From a virus, in the IMG/VR virus record IMGVR_UViG_3300009418_005501, positions 1 to 27,486 of that record: a DNA stretch of 27,486 bases. One strand, given 5' to 3'. Both the position numbers and the translations under genes were made by a program. Below the pieces are notes generated by a model. That model did not search any database, was not told the DNA's origin, and saw only the letters and a list, made by a program, of their open reading frames with translations. Positions 17,101 through 24,866 of this stretch are shown here, one piece after another (within the stretch, counting starts at the first letter, position 1; each line of letters starts with the position of its first letter).

Positions 17101-17400
17101 TTATATGTCTTCCTCATTATGCCCTTCTTCATCAGCATAATTAATATCATAAGTGGCCCTAAAATTTTTAGCGCTTTCCGAAAGAAGCTTCGAGTGCCGC
17201 AAAAGATTCTCCAACGTAGTATCCCCATAAAATCTTTCTAAATTATATACAATATCAACATGCTCAGAGTACTCTTCTAAACTAATAAATAAGCCTTCTA
17301 GTTCCTCAGATATATTAAGAAAACGCTTTACTAACTGTACTATATACCAAACTAATAATCCATTGATTACAACGGAAATTCCTAAAAATATTTCAATCAT
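17101..17400 (-). CDS. Small single-pass membrane protein
   Basis: A 99-residue protein with one N-terminal hydrophobic segment (about residues 3-24, IFLGISVVINGLLVWYIVQLV) followed by a soluble, helical, acidic domain ending in Glu-Glu-Asp-Ile. The topology suggests an anchored cytoplasmic domain. The start forms an ATGA overlap with the stop of the upstream zinc-ribbon gene, and the stop lies 3 bases before the sigma gene. I do not recognise a function; small proteins of this shape are common in T4-like phages. A holin role is unlikely because only one hydrophobic helix is visible and the rest is long and charged. Confidence 0.75.
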   Translation of the reverse strand: MIEIFLGISVVINGLLVWYIVQLVKRFLNISEELEGLFISLEEYSEHVDIVYNLERFYGDTTLENLLRHSKLLSESAKNFRATYDINYADEEGHNEEDI

Positions 17401-17648
17401 CTTTTATCCTTCAGCTCCTCTTTGTGTTGATCAAGCTCTTTTTTAGAATTCTTAATGAATTCTTCAACATGAGAACCAACTTTTGGTTTGTCGGGTTCCG
17501 GGCTCTTAGAGAGATTGTGAAAAATACTTGGCTTGCGATAAATATTTTTAGACTTACAGCGTTTGCAGTCTTCGGCCTCTTCAGTCATGCCATGATTTTC
17601 TTTCCATTCTTCACAGCAATCATCACATGCATAGACATATATGGGCAT
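17397..17648 (-). CDS. FmdB-type zinc ribbon protein
   Basis: An 83-residue protein whose first 35 residues match the FmdB/CxxC zinc-ribbon family: the MPIYVYAC start, then Cys8, Cys11 (and Cys12), Cys28 and Cys31, which form two CxxC knuckles that should hold one zinc ion. The rest is Lys/Glu-rich and probably helical or disordered (PDKPKVGSHVEEFIKNSKKELDQ). FmdB-like proteins are often annotated as putative regulators but their role in phages is not established; binding of nucleic acid or of another protein are both possible. It lies in the small-gene run that leads into the sigma factor, 1 base after the upstream gene and overlapping the next by 4 bases. Confidence 0.85.
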   Translation of the reverse strand: MPIYVYACDDCCEEWKENHGMTEEAEDCKRCKSKNIYRKPSIFHNLSKSPEPDKPKVGSHVEEFIKNSKKELDQHKEELKDKR

Positions 17649-17649
17649 T

Positions 17650-17883
17650 TTATGCCTTGTTGTCTGTATCTGTGGTATCTACATTTTGTTGTAAACTTTC
17701 TTCAAAATTATCATCAAATTTAACAAGCGGAGGATTTATAACCACCAATCCATGTGGGGAATCTTTTATCTTAAAGCCGCTCAATACCGGAACAATATCA
17801 GATTGCTCCATTAAACTTTTTTGTAGCGCCATCATAACAGCTCCCACGGCTTGATCTGACATTCGCATTTCTTTTAATTTCAT
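17650..17883 (-). CDS. Small conserved-looking phage protein of unknown function
   Basis: A 77-residue protein with a helical N-terminal half (MSDQAVGAVMMALQKSLMEQ), a short beta-type segment around IVPVLSGFKIKD and GLVVINPP, and an acidic, low-complexity C-terminus. It resembles small unnamed proteins that I associate with T4-like aquatic phages, but I cannot name a family. The ATG overlaps the gmd stop in an ATGA junction. It marks the switch from sugar genes to the small genes before the sigma factor. The coding call rests on tight packing and plausible composition. Confidence 0.7.
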   Translation of the reverse strand: MKLKEMRMSDQAVGAVMMALQKSLMEQSDIVPVLSGFKIKDSPHGLVVINPPLVKFDDNFEESLQQNVDTTDTDNKA

Positions 17884-18857
17884 TTAATTTCTCCTTTTAT
17901 TAAATTGTAATCATGATCATACATCATTTCGGCTAAACCTTTAAATGTTATACTTGGGCCCCAATTTAGTTTCTCTTTTGCTTTTGTATAATCTCCCAAA
18001 AGCAGCGGCACCTCATGAGGTCTGTAAAATTGAGGATCGATATCAACATAAAATTCAGGATTTCCTAGGCCTGCGTGATGGAATACATAATGTAAAAACT
18101 CTTCCACGGTATGTGCTTCATTTGTAGCAATAACATAATCTCCTGGCTTATCTTGTTGTAACATAAGCCACATGGCTTTAACATAATCGCCGGCGAAACC
18201 CCAATCCCTTTTAGAATGTATATTTCCTAATGAAAGTCTTTTCTGTAATCCTAATTTAATCCTCGCTGCAGCCAGAGTAATCTTTCTAGTTACAAAGGTC
18301 TCTCCTCTTCGTGGGGATTCGTGATTAAAAAGAATCCCACTTGAAGCATGGATACCATATGATTTTCTATAATTCCTCACAAGATTGTGTGCAAACACTT
18401 TTGCACAGGCGTAAGGAGAGGCCGGCATAAGCTTAGACTCCTCATTAAAAGGAATGTTGACATTATCGCCAAACATTTCAGAAGATGAAGCCTGATAAAA
18501 GCGGGCATGTGGTACAATGTGGCGCATGGCCTCCAATAATCGTAATGTCCCCATGGCCACGCCGTCTACGGTATTTATCGGCACGTCAAAAGATACTCTA
18601 ACATGAGATTGAGCAGCTAAATTGTAAATTTCATCTGGTTTATATTTCAAAAATAATGACCACATGCATGAAGAATCATTTAGATCAAAATATTCTAAAA
18701 TAAAATTTTCATTATTATAAATATGATCAACCCTTTCAGTGCGAATAGTAGATGTCCTTCGTTTCGCACCGACCACTTTATACCCCTTTTCTAACAATAA
18801 CTCTGCTAAATAAGAACCATCTTGACCAGTTGCTCCTGTAATAAAAGCTGTTTTCAT
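17880..18857 (-). CDS. gmd: GDP-mannose 4,6-dehydratase
   Basis: A 325-residue extended short-chain dehydrogenase that converts GDP-D-mannose to GDP-4-keto-6-deoxy-D-mannose, the common precursor of GDP-L-fucose, GDP-D-rhamnose, GDP-perosamine and 6-deoxytalose. The NADP-binding glycine motif GATGQDGSY is at residues 8-16. The GMD-specific RRTSTIRTERVDHIY region follows at about 33-47. The catalytic set is Ser126/Glu127 in SSSEMFG and Tyr149/Lys153 in YACAK. FNHESPRRGETFVTRKI (about 207-223) is a hallmark of GMD. Length is close to that of small bacterial GMDs. It overlaps both neighbours by 4 bases (ATGA), so it is co-translated with the SDR gene upstream. GDP-mannose would have to come from the host, since no mannose-activating gene is seen here. 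Confidence 0.95.
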   Translation of the reverse strand: MKTAFITGATGQDGSYLAELLLEKGYKVVGAKRRTSTIRTERVDHIYNNENFILEYFDLNDSSCMWSLFLKYKPDEIYNLAAQSHVRVSFDVPINTVDGVAMGTLRLLEAMRHIVPHARFYQASSSEMFGDNVNIPFNEESKLMPASPYACAKVFAHNLVRNYRKSYGIHASSGILFNHESPRRGETFVTRKITLAAARIKLGLQKRLSLGNIHSKRDWGFAGDYVKAMWLMLQQDKPGDYVIATNEAHTVEEFLHYVFHHAGLGNPEFYVDIDPQFYRPHEVPLLLGDYTKAKEKLNWGPSITFKGLAEMMYDHDYNLIKGEIK

Positions 18858-19687
18858 ACCCCTAACTCTCTAAAACATTTATCAATAGCATCACGTGCGT
18901 TAATTTTAGCATACCAACCAATATTTTTTAAAGGTATTGTGCCGGCTAAAGTATGTTTGACATCCCCTTTTCTCTCCGGGGCATATCGCCAGTCTGGAAT
19001 GTGATATTTTTCAACTATAGTTTTTATGTCATTTAATGACAAAGAAACCCCAGCACCAACATCAAAACACACTCCATGAAATTTATCTTCATAATTCATA
19101 CAAAATATATTCACATCTACAATATCTTCAACATGAATATAATCTCTTGTTTGTTCGCCATCTCCATCAAATCTTAATGATTCTCTTTGTCTTAACATTT
19201 CCACCCACGCACAAATAACCGTAGAATAGGCGCCGCCGTGTTCTTGGTCTTCGGAAAAAACATTAAAATAACGAAGACAAACAGTATCCAATCCATATAA
19301 TTCAGAATATAATTCACATTCCATTTCGGAAATTAATTTATGTAATCCATATGGAGATTTGGGGCCGTTGCCATCTCCAGTCGCGGCCGATGACGAACTA
19401 AAAATCACCCTTTTAACTCCATGATTTTTAGCCCACTCAAGTAAAACAGAAGTGCCATATGCATTTTGTTTAAATGTATAGCTGGGCCTTTCAACCGAAT
19501 ACTCTACTCTTGGGAGAGCAGATAGGTGAAAAACATAATCAAACTGCTCGTTTGGCAAACAACAAAGAATATCTTCTCCTTCTTTTAAATCAACACCTTT
19601 TACTTCGTAATTAAGTTCAATTAATTTATTATATATTTTATTACCAATATATCCTTTGTGTCCTGTAACTAATATTTTCTCTTTCAC
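18854..19687 (-). CDS. Extended-SDR nucleotide-sugar epimerase/reductase (GalE/WbpP-like)
   Basis: A 277-residue NAD(P)-dependent sugar-nucleotide enzyme. The cofactor motif GHKGYIG is at residues 8-14, SSSSAATG at about 96-103 supplies the catalytic Ser, and Tyr113/Lys117 form the YxxxK pair in SPYGLHK. LRYFNVFS (about 137-144) and GDGEQTRDYIHVEDIVD (about 171-187) are typical of the UDP-hexose 4-epimerase group. It lacks the Cys-containing motif I expect in GDP-fucose synthase, so it may be a C4 epimerase or a GDP-4-keto-6-deoxymannose reductase acting after the adjacent GMD. It starts at GTG with a good AAGGA site. A 38-base gap with no evident signal separates it from the methyltransferase upstream. 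Confidence 0.87.
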   Translation of the reverse strand: MKEKILVTGHKGYIGNKIYNKLIELNYEVKGVDLKEGEDILCCLPNEQFDYVFHLSALPRVEYSVERPSYTFKQNAYGTSVLLEWAKNHGVKRVIFSSSSAATGDGNGPKSPYGLHKLISEMECELYSELYGLDTVCLRYFNVFSEDQEHGGAYSTVICAWVEMLRQRESLRFDGDGEQTRDYIHVEDIVDVNIFCMNYEDKFHGVCFDVGAGVSLSLNDIKTIVEKYHIPDWRYAPERKGDVKHTLAGTIPLKNIGWYAKINARDAIDKCFRELGV

Positions 19688-19695
19688 TTATTTAT

Positions 19696-19700
19696 TCCTT
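19696..19700 (-). promoter_or_regulatory. Ribosome binding site deciding the GTG start of the SDR gene
   Basis: On the minus strand AAGGA lies 8 bases before the GTG at 19687. Starting there keeps the KILVTG strand and the glycine motif intact; no in-frame ATG lies nearby that would. Confidence 0.7.
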
Positions 19701-19725
19701 TTTGTTAAAATTATATCTAATTTTT

Positions 19726-20352
19726 TCAACTCGCGTAGATATCATCTATGGGGCCAACTCTCCCTTCATGTTGATACCCTTTCTCAACTAATAGATCCTT
19801 AATTCTATTATCGTTGTAATTGTTCTCAACCAAGATTATTTTAATATTATATTTGTCAAAGTCTAGCGCGTTTAATATTTCAAACTCTGACCCTTCTGTG
19901 TCTACCGTACAAAAATCGATATTATAAACACTGTTTCGACTCAATATATTATTTAGTAAATCTGTTTGAACTGTGATCACATCATGGCCCGTATTGTTTG
20001 GGTGCCTCACTTCATTCTTAATTCGAGGGAGATGATTTTTATGATAACTCTTGACAATACCACTTAGTCCCTTACCCCAGCCACAAATGTCTAAAAATTG
20101 AGCTTCACCAATATAGTCTGATATGGCGACACACTCACAAACACATTTTCTATTTTCCTTAAGTAGTTTAAATCTAGCCGGGCTTGGTTCTATACAAATA
20201 CCGGACCAGCCCATTGATTCTTCAAAAAACATTGTATTACTTTTATCAATTCCATCGTCGGCGCCGATTTCCAGAAATACCCCGTTTTTTTTATCCTTAA
20301 AATAATTTTCATAAAGCCACTTATCTTGACCATATTGACTATAGAATTTCAT
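19726..20352 (-). CDS. FkbM-family SAM-dependent methyltransferase (first of two)
   Basis: A 208-residue Rossmann-fold methyltransferase of the FkbM type, which usually O-methylates sugars or other small hydroxyl compounds. The SAM motif I is VFLEIGADDG (residues 25-34), followed by GICIEPSP (motif II) and FCTVDTEGSEFEIL, the FkbM-typical DxEGxE segment. The N-terminal SQYGQDKWL is also usual for this family. It overlaps the upstream methyltransferase gene by 4 bases (ATGA). Surrounded by glycosyltransferases and GMD, it most likely methylates a hydroxyl of the glycan made by this block. The exact acceptor cannot be deduced. Confidence 0.88.
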   Translation of the reverse strand: MKFYSQYGQDKWLYENYFKDKKNGVFLEIGADDGIDKSNTMFFEESMGWSGICIEPSPARFKLLKENRKCVCECVAISDYIGEAQFLDICGWGKGLSGIVKSYHKNHLPRIKNEVRHPNNTGHDVITVQTDLLNNILSRNSVYNIDFCTVDTEGSEFEILNALDFDKYNIKIILVENNYNDNRIKDLLVEKGYQHEGRVGPIDDIYAS

Positions 20353-21137
20353 TCGCGACCTCTCCTACTTATCTGGATTTCTTTACCCGGGTGCTGACTA
20401 GCAACTATAAGTCCATCGGCCGAATAACTCTCTTCTTCTGTATGAGAACAAAGAATATAGAAATTTTTATTTTTTAAGAATCTCATACAGTATTCATGTA
20501 CATGCTGCCCATGAGTAGAGATGAAAAAATAATTAATTTTCTGTTCCTCAATAGAATCTAGAGAGCCCAAAAGCATATCATATTCAGCCCCTTGAATGTC
20601 TGAATGTACAATATCAACTGTATCTAAGTTATATTCTTTGCGTATATTATCAATACTGGTCTGATCAAGCGTATAAGATTTTCCATCCCAGTCTACAAAA
20701 TTAGTATTCCTTAAGGGTTCTCTGCCAACCGACGCTTGAGCAAATTTGCCCTCCATATTGTTGATATCAAAATTAATTTTTCCTGCTTTTAGTTTTTCTT
20801 CATTTGGTTCAATCATAATATTTGTCGGATTCTCAACTTCTTTATTAAACCACATAGAATAATATGACCAATTGCTGCCAAGCTCTATCATAGTTGCTTG
20901 GGGCGGTATGTCTTTTAATACTTCATAAAAAGCTTTTTCTTCCTGTGGTTCGTGGTGCCCTTTTAAGTCTCGAATTATTGTCGTCATCCAATCACCATGA
21001 TAGCCGCCTTTTACAACCTTTATGCCGTTATGCATTATTTGATATTTGTCCTCGGCAATCATCCCAGCATTGTCAACTTTCGGTATATACGAACAATCTC
21101 CACAACTTATCGTCAATTTAGCTCGATCAGTTAGCAT
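20349..21137 (-). CDS. FkbM-like SAM-dependent methyltransferase (second, divergent)
   Basis: A 262-residue protein with a class I methyltransferase core: TMIELGSNWSYYSMWF (about 90-105) as SAM motif I, NIMIEPNEEKL as motif II and IVHSDIQGAEYDML (about 180-193) as the FkbM-type DxQGxE segment. An N-terminal extension of about 85 residues has no family I recognise; it includes two cysteines (SCGDCSY) and a YHGDWMTT segment. It is only distantly similar to the neighbouring FkbM protein, so this is not a recent tandem duplication. It overlaps the upstream GT10 gene by 11 bases. Probably it methylates another position of the same glycan. Confidence 0.83.
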   Translation of the reverse strand: MLTDRAKLTISCGDCSYIPKVDNAGMIAEDKYQIMHNGIKVVKGGYHGDWMTTIIRDLKGHHEPQEEKAFYEVLKDIPPQATMIELGSNWSYYSMWFNKEVENPTNIMIEPNEEKLKAGKINFDINNMEGKFAQASVGREPLRNTNFVDWDGKSYTLDQTSIDNIRKEYNLDTVDIVHSDIQGAEYDMLLGSLDSIEEQKINYFFISTHGQHVHEYCMRFLKNKNFYILCSHTEEESYSADGLIVASQHPGKEIQISRRGRE

Positions 21138-21969
21138 CTTCTATCCTCCTTATTTTTTTCCTTACAATTTCCCAAATATTATATTCATCCAAAACCTTAT
21201 TCCTGCTTCTTCTTAACGATTCTATCGTTTCATCGGTAACAGGAGCTTCTAATATTTTTTTTATTTTTGCGGCGGGATCAGGATCATACAAATCTATGCA
21301 TCGGTAACTCAAGGGATCAAAAAAATCATCTATATTAGGGCAGCCCCAATATATTGGGATAGACCAAGAAAGATACGCATCCGCTAATTTCTCAGTCCAA
21401 TAATTTTTCTCTTGAGAGTTTTCTAATACAACACTATAAGTATAGGGAGACAAGCCACGTAATTTGCAATTACCATCATAATTTAATTCCCCCTTATAAT
21501 TTTTTTTATAATCCTGTTTATTATGACCTCTTCCATAAAGATCGATCATATTTTCATTTGTGATCAATTTCTTAACAAAATTTTGTCTATGATTGTGCTT
21601 TGATGAAACTACACAACTAATTTTTTTTTCTTTCTCAGGATAAGGCATTTCTTTTAGCTGGTCATAACTTCTGTTTACCCACCATGTTATACCACAATGA
21701 GTGTTTTCCCATATAAGCATATGCTTGAATGTTCTGGATAGCTTTTCTATAAAATTTGGTTCACGTTTAATATATATTGTTTTGTCAGGATCAATATTAT
21801 AATTCGTATTTTTTCCTCCAAGAATTATATAATAATCAGCATTATTGATATTTGAGACGCCCACAATATCTTTCCAGACACCAGAAAGGCCCGGTGTTTG
21901 CTTATTATAGCGTTGCAATAAACTAGCCGGGTACTCATTCCACGAATTTATAAAGAAAACTTTGTTCAT
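21127..21969 (-). CDS. GT10-family glycosyltransferase (alpha-1,3-fucosyltransferase type)
   Basis: A 280-residue protein with the donor-binding region of family GT10, known for GDP-fucose transfer in Helicobacter pylori FucT and animal FUTs. SVVLENSQEKNYWTEKLADAY (about 176-196) and IPIYWGCPNIDDFFDP (about 203-218) follow the ENxxxxxYxTEKxxDAYxxxxIPIYWGxP signature closely. Upstream CVVSSKHNHRQNFVKKL and DLYGRGHN correspond to the VSNPxxxxRxxFxxxL and GR segments of the same family. The enzyme is soluble, without a membrane helix. With GMD eight hundred codons downstream in the same operon, a GDP-6-deoxyhexose donor is likely, though GDP-fucose itself is not proven. A 21-base gap separates it from the GT2 fusion gene. 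Confidence 0.87.
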   Translation of the reverse strand: MNKVFFINSWNEYPASLLQRYNKQTPGLSGVWKDIVGVSNINNADYYIILGGKNTNYNIDPDKTIYIKREPNFIEKLSRTFKHMLIWENTHCGITWWVNRSYDQLKEMPYPEKEKKISCVVSSKHNHRQNFVKKLITNENMIDLYGRGHNKQDYKKNYKGELNYDGNCKLRGLSPYTYSVVLENSQEKNYWTEKLADAYLSWSIPIYWGCPNIDDFFDPLSYRCIDLYDPDPAAKIKKILEAPVTDETIESLRRSRNKVLDEYNIWEIVRKKIRRIEDAN

Positions 21970-21990
21970 TTTTCGGCAACCACAACTTTC

Positions 21991-24039
21991 TCACTTATCT
22001 TCATTATAATTCCCTTTTATTAAAATAACATCCTTTCTATCTTTTTCTTCATCGCGATTTTCTTTCATTTTTATCATACCCTGCAGGGATAAAAATTTCA
22101 AGCCGTGGGCATAGATGTGTTTTTTTGAATTATATAAGATATCTCGCGCATCATCAACATAGTATCTGAGATATGGATTATGAGAAGAAACATTTTCAGT
22201 AAATGGAATTGTATTTGATGGTAAATGAATAACATCAAAATCGCGACATGCACGCTTTCCATATAAGGACAATGGGGCGCTACCTCCAACACAGAAATCT
22301 TCTAAGTCTAAGTCGCTATTTTCAATTATATGCTTAGTCTCTTTTACAAACTGCTTAATGTTTGGTGTATTAAATGCGCCCACCTTTGAAGTGTTTATAA
22401 ATTCTAAAGTAGGTTCGTGGAATGCAATAGTTGCATTTCTCCAGGCCTCTTCGTAAGTGTCTGTGGTATGTACGCTTGGCTTTCCAATACCAACAACATC
22501 TCTAATTTCATTTTTTACGCGTGTGGCTGTTTCTGGGCCGGCACATTCAAATAAAATAACCTTTACTGCGCTTCCTTTAGAAAAATTTAAATTAGCTTGT
22601 TCATGAGCGCCTGGATATCCATTTGTTTCATTGCCAAGCCACGTTTCGTCAGAATAGGAAGAGATAACATAATTTAATTTACCAGTATCACTAAGTTCAA
22701 TATCCTTTTGATAAATAACAGAGACATTGTTTTTTGTAAAAATCTGAGAGATTTTATCAAAATGAGGCTGACAATGGGCACAAAGAGATGTCACAAATAC
22801 ATTTTTCTTTAGTCTCATGTATTCTAGAGCCATGGCATCTGCCGTGTCTCTGTCTAGACCCGTTGGGACAATATCCCTCTTATTTAAAAAATAATCCGCA
22901 GAACACATTAATTGGCCCGCATCTGGGGCACTTTCTTTGCAAATGAGGGGTACACCATAGGTAATGGCCGCGGCGGTGCGGTGAGCACCATTTAAAAGCA
23001 TGTGGTTGTCGTTTACAGGAACAAATGACTTCTCTTCATCAAAACCTGTTGTTTTCATCTCCTCCAAGATCGAGTGATAGGCATTATAAAAATCTTCTAA
23101 ATTGTTTTTAGCAGGTCTCTTTTCGGTAAACCCACCCCATACTTCCAGGTGATTTTCATATACTGATTTTGCAAAAAAGTCTTCTACGCCTTTTTCACGA
23201 TGCCGAGCATATAAAGTCTTTGCTGGTAGGTCAAACCTCCAGGCAGTCAAAAGTTCGGTCGCATCATCAATGACAAACCTATCTTTGTATTTACTTTTAA
23301 TGCCATAAACCCTTGAATACTTAGGTTTGCGTCGAATCTCTGACTCATATGATAGTTGTTTTTTACGCTTTTCTGGTACTACATGATCGTTATTGTCATG
23401 AAGATTATAAACATATATTAACTCTTTGACAAAAGATATTTTATCCCCAGCCATCTCCAGCATGGGAAACATAAAAGCTAAATCCCAAGCAGCTTCGTAA
23501 AAATTATCTTCTTTATTTTTAAGATCTTCTACTTTGATCTGTTTCCAAAGATGATATTTGAAGGTTCTTAAGGCTGAAGTCATCCATGGGGAATCCCTGT
23601 AAGAGCGATTTCTTATTATTTTTTTAGGAACTGCCTTCTCACAGAATTTGCTGCGCTCTCCAGAAGGATAAAGTACATGGCTTCCATAAGTCAGCCAACA
23701 ATCATCACTATAATATTTACATAATGTCGATAATACTTCGGCATTCGCAAACCAGTCATCTCCATCTAAAGAAACAATTATATCTTCGCCTTTTGGGTCT
23801 GAAACATTGATAGCATTATAAATATTTTCTAGGGCGCCCACATTCGTTTTATTCTGAATCAAAGTAAACCGAGAATCTGTTTCAATTTCTCTTTTAATAA
23901 TAGAAACACTATCATCAGAGGAAGCATCATCAACCAGCACACATTGAAAATCTGTATATTTTTGTGCTTTGATACTGCGTATACACGCTTTAACCCACTT
24001 TTCCACATTGTAAAGAGGGACAATTATTTTAAAATGCAT
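21991..24039 (-). CDS. Three-part fusion: GT2 glycosyltransferase + ParB/sulfiredoxin-like + nucleotidyltransferase-like domain
   Basis: A 682-residue protein. Residues 1-240 form a GT-A family 2 glycosyltransferase: FKIIVPLYNVEKWV at the start, LVDDASSDDS (35-44) and the metal-binding DGD (92-94). Residues about 260-400 contain KYSRVYGIKSKYKDRFVI and NDNHMLLNGAHRTAAA (about 344-358), which recall the GxHRxxA motif of ParB/sulfiredoxin-like folds. Residues about 400-570 look like a Rossmann-type region of unknown role. Residues about 575-682 have VGGSAPLSLYGKRACRDFD (GGS at 585-587, DFD at 600-602) and end with a KMKENRDEEKDRKDVILI helix, the layout of a minimal nucleotidyltransferase fold. 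Start overlaps the upstream gene by 16 bases. GT2 is secure; the other two domains are motif-level calls. Confidence 0.82.
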   Translation of the reverse strand: MHFKIIVPLYNVEKWVKACIRSIKAQKYTDFQCVLVDDASSDDSVSIIKREIETDSRFTLIQNKTNVGALENIYNAINVSDPKGEDIIVSLDGDDWFANAEVLSTLCKYYSDDCWLTYGSHVLYPSGERSKFCEKAVPKKIIRNRSYRDSPWMTSALRTFKYHLWKQIKVEDLKNKEDNFYEAAWDLAFMFPMLEMAGDKISFVKELIYVYNLHDNNDHVVPEKRKKQLSYESEIRRKPKYSRVYGIKSKYKDRFVIDDATELLTAWRFDLPAKTLYARHREKGVEDFFAKSVYENHLEVWGGFTEKRPAKNNLEDFYNAYHSILEEMKTTGFDEEKSFVPVNDNHMLLNGAHRTAAAITYGVPLICKESAPDAGQLMCSADYFLNKRDIVPTGLDRDTADAMALEYMRLKKNVFVTSLCAHCQPHFDKISQIFTKNNVSVIYQKDIELSDTGKLNYVISSYSDETWLGNETNGYPGAHEQANLNFSKGSAVKVILFECAGPETATRVKNEIRDVVGIGKPSVHTTDTYEEAWRNATIAFHEPTLEFINTSKVGAFNTPNIKQFVKETKHIIENSDLDLEDFCVGGSAPLSLYGKRACRDFDVIHLPSNTIPFTENVSSHNPYLRYYVDDARDILYNSKKHIYAHGLKFLSLQGMIKMKENRDEEKDRKDVILIKGNYNEDK

Positions 24040-24866
24040 TTCTCAACTACCTCGGCAATTTCTTGTCTTTTCTCAACAAAACACTTTATCAAATCTGAAC
24101 CTTTCTTCTTAAACCATGGTTCTTTTGTGGCGCCCACTAAATCATTAGTTATTAAGCTCATGTTCATCATTCTTGCTTCAACCACTATCCTGGAAAAAGT
24201 CTCCGGCGTTGAAGGAAAAAATATTAAATTTTCATTTTTGGATATATTTTCTAAAAATATATTTGGTGGTGCGGGATCTATTAGCTCATAATCAATGCCC
24301 TTAATACGACAATATTCAATTGACCCGACTGTATTCTTATGTGCGATATGAGAATTCATAATAGAGCTTTTTTCATTTTTAGTCTTTTTGGAGAGGTCCT
24401 CTAGAAGCTTAAGCGTTTTGAGCGACCATAAGTTTCCACTTAAATTAACAATGTTGTTGAGTGATAAATTAACCCTTACAATATCGGCATGAAATTTAGT
24501 TTGACACAAAATAGCTTGTGCATTTTTATAAAAATCAAAATTAATTATTTCTGTTTTGGGAGCAATAAAATCCGGATAATTCGCAGGATTTCTGGTTTTA
24601 AGATATTTGTGATCATGCTCATAGATCACATAAGGCAACGAGCCCTCTGTAATTTTGTCTTTTACAGAGGGCTCTAAATTGATAAAGTTAGATATGATTG
24701 CACCATCCATATCATTTAACGACTTGTTAGTGACCAAATGACTTTGCAAACTGACAACATCGTGACCATTTTTTTTCAAGATACAAATTAATTCTTCATT
24801 GTTTAATTCGCCACCCCCAACCAAATGTTCAGCAAAAAAGTCAGCTATAAAAAGCAACTTAGTCAT
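24024..24866 (-). CDS. Short GT-B-fold glycosyltransferase (GT4-like)
   Basis: A 280-residue protein with features of a GT4-type glycosyltransferase, somewhat shorter than the usual 350-400. The N-terminal LFIADFFAEHLVGGGELNNEEL carries the glycine-rich GGGE loop. Near the C-terminus, FFPSTPETFSRIVVEARMMN (about 228-247) fits the ExxxxxxxE donor-binding motif of the family (FPSxxETFxRxxxEA), and ITNDLVGA follows as usual. The middle part is reduced compared with longer homologues. It overlaps the GT upstream by 8 bases and the fusion gene downstream by 16 bases. The donor and acceptor sugars cannot be read from sequence. Confidence 0.8.
   Translation of the reverse strand: MTKLLFIADFFAEHLVGGGELNNEELICILKKNGHDVVSLQSHLVTNKSLNDMDGAIISNFINLEPSVKDKITEGSLPYVIYEHDHKYLKTRNPANYPDFIAPKTEIINFDFYKNAQAILCQTKFHADIVRVNLSLNNIVNLSGNLWSLKTLKLLEDLSKKTKNEKSSIMNSHIAHKNTVGSIEYCRIKGIDYELIDPAPPNIFLENISKNENLIFFPSTPETFSRIVVEARMMNMSLITNDLVGATKEPWFKKKGSDLIKCFVEKRQEIAEVVEKCILK

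Noticed and set aside
17101-17400. Holin candidate (99-residue membrane protein)
   Set aside because: There is only one hydrophobic helix followed by a long acidic soluble domain, and no endolysin or spanin gene lies next to it.
19688-19725. Possible terminator or promoter in the 38-base gap between the methyltransferase and SDR genes
   Set aside because: No GC-rich stem with a T-run and no paired -35/-10 boxes are visible; the gap holds only the ribosome site of the SDR gene.
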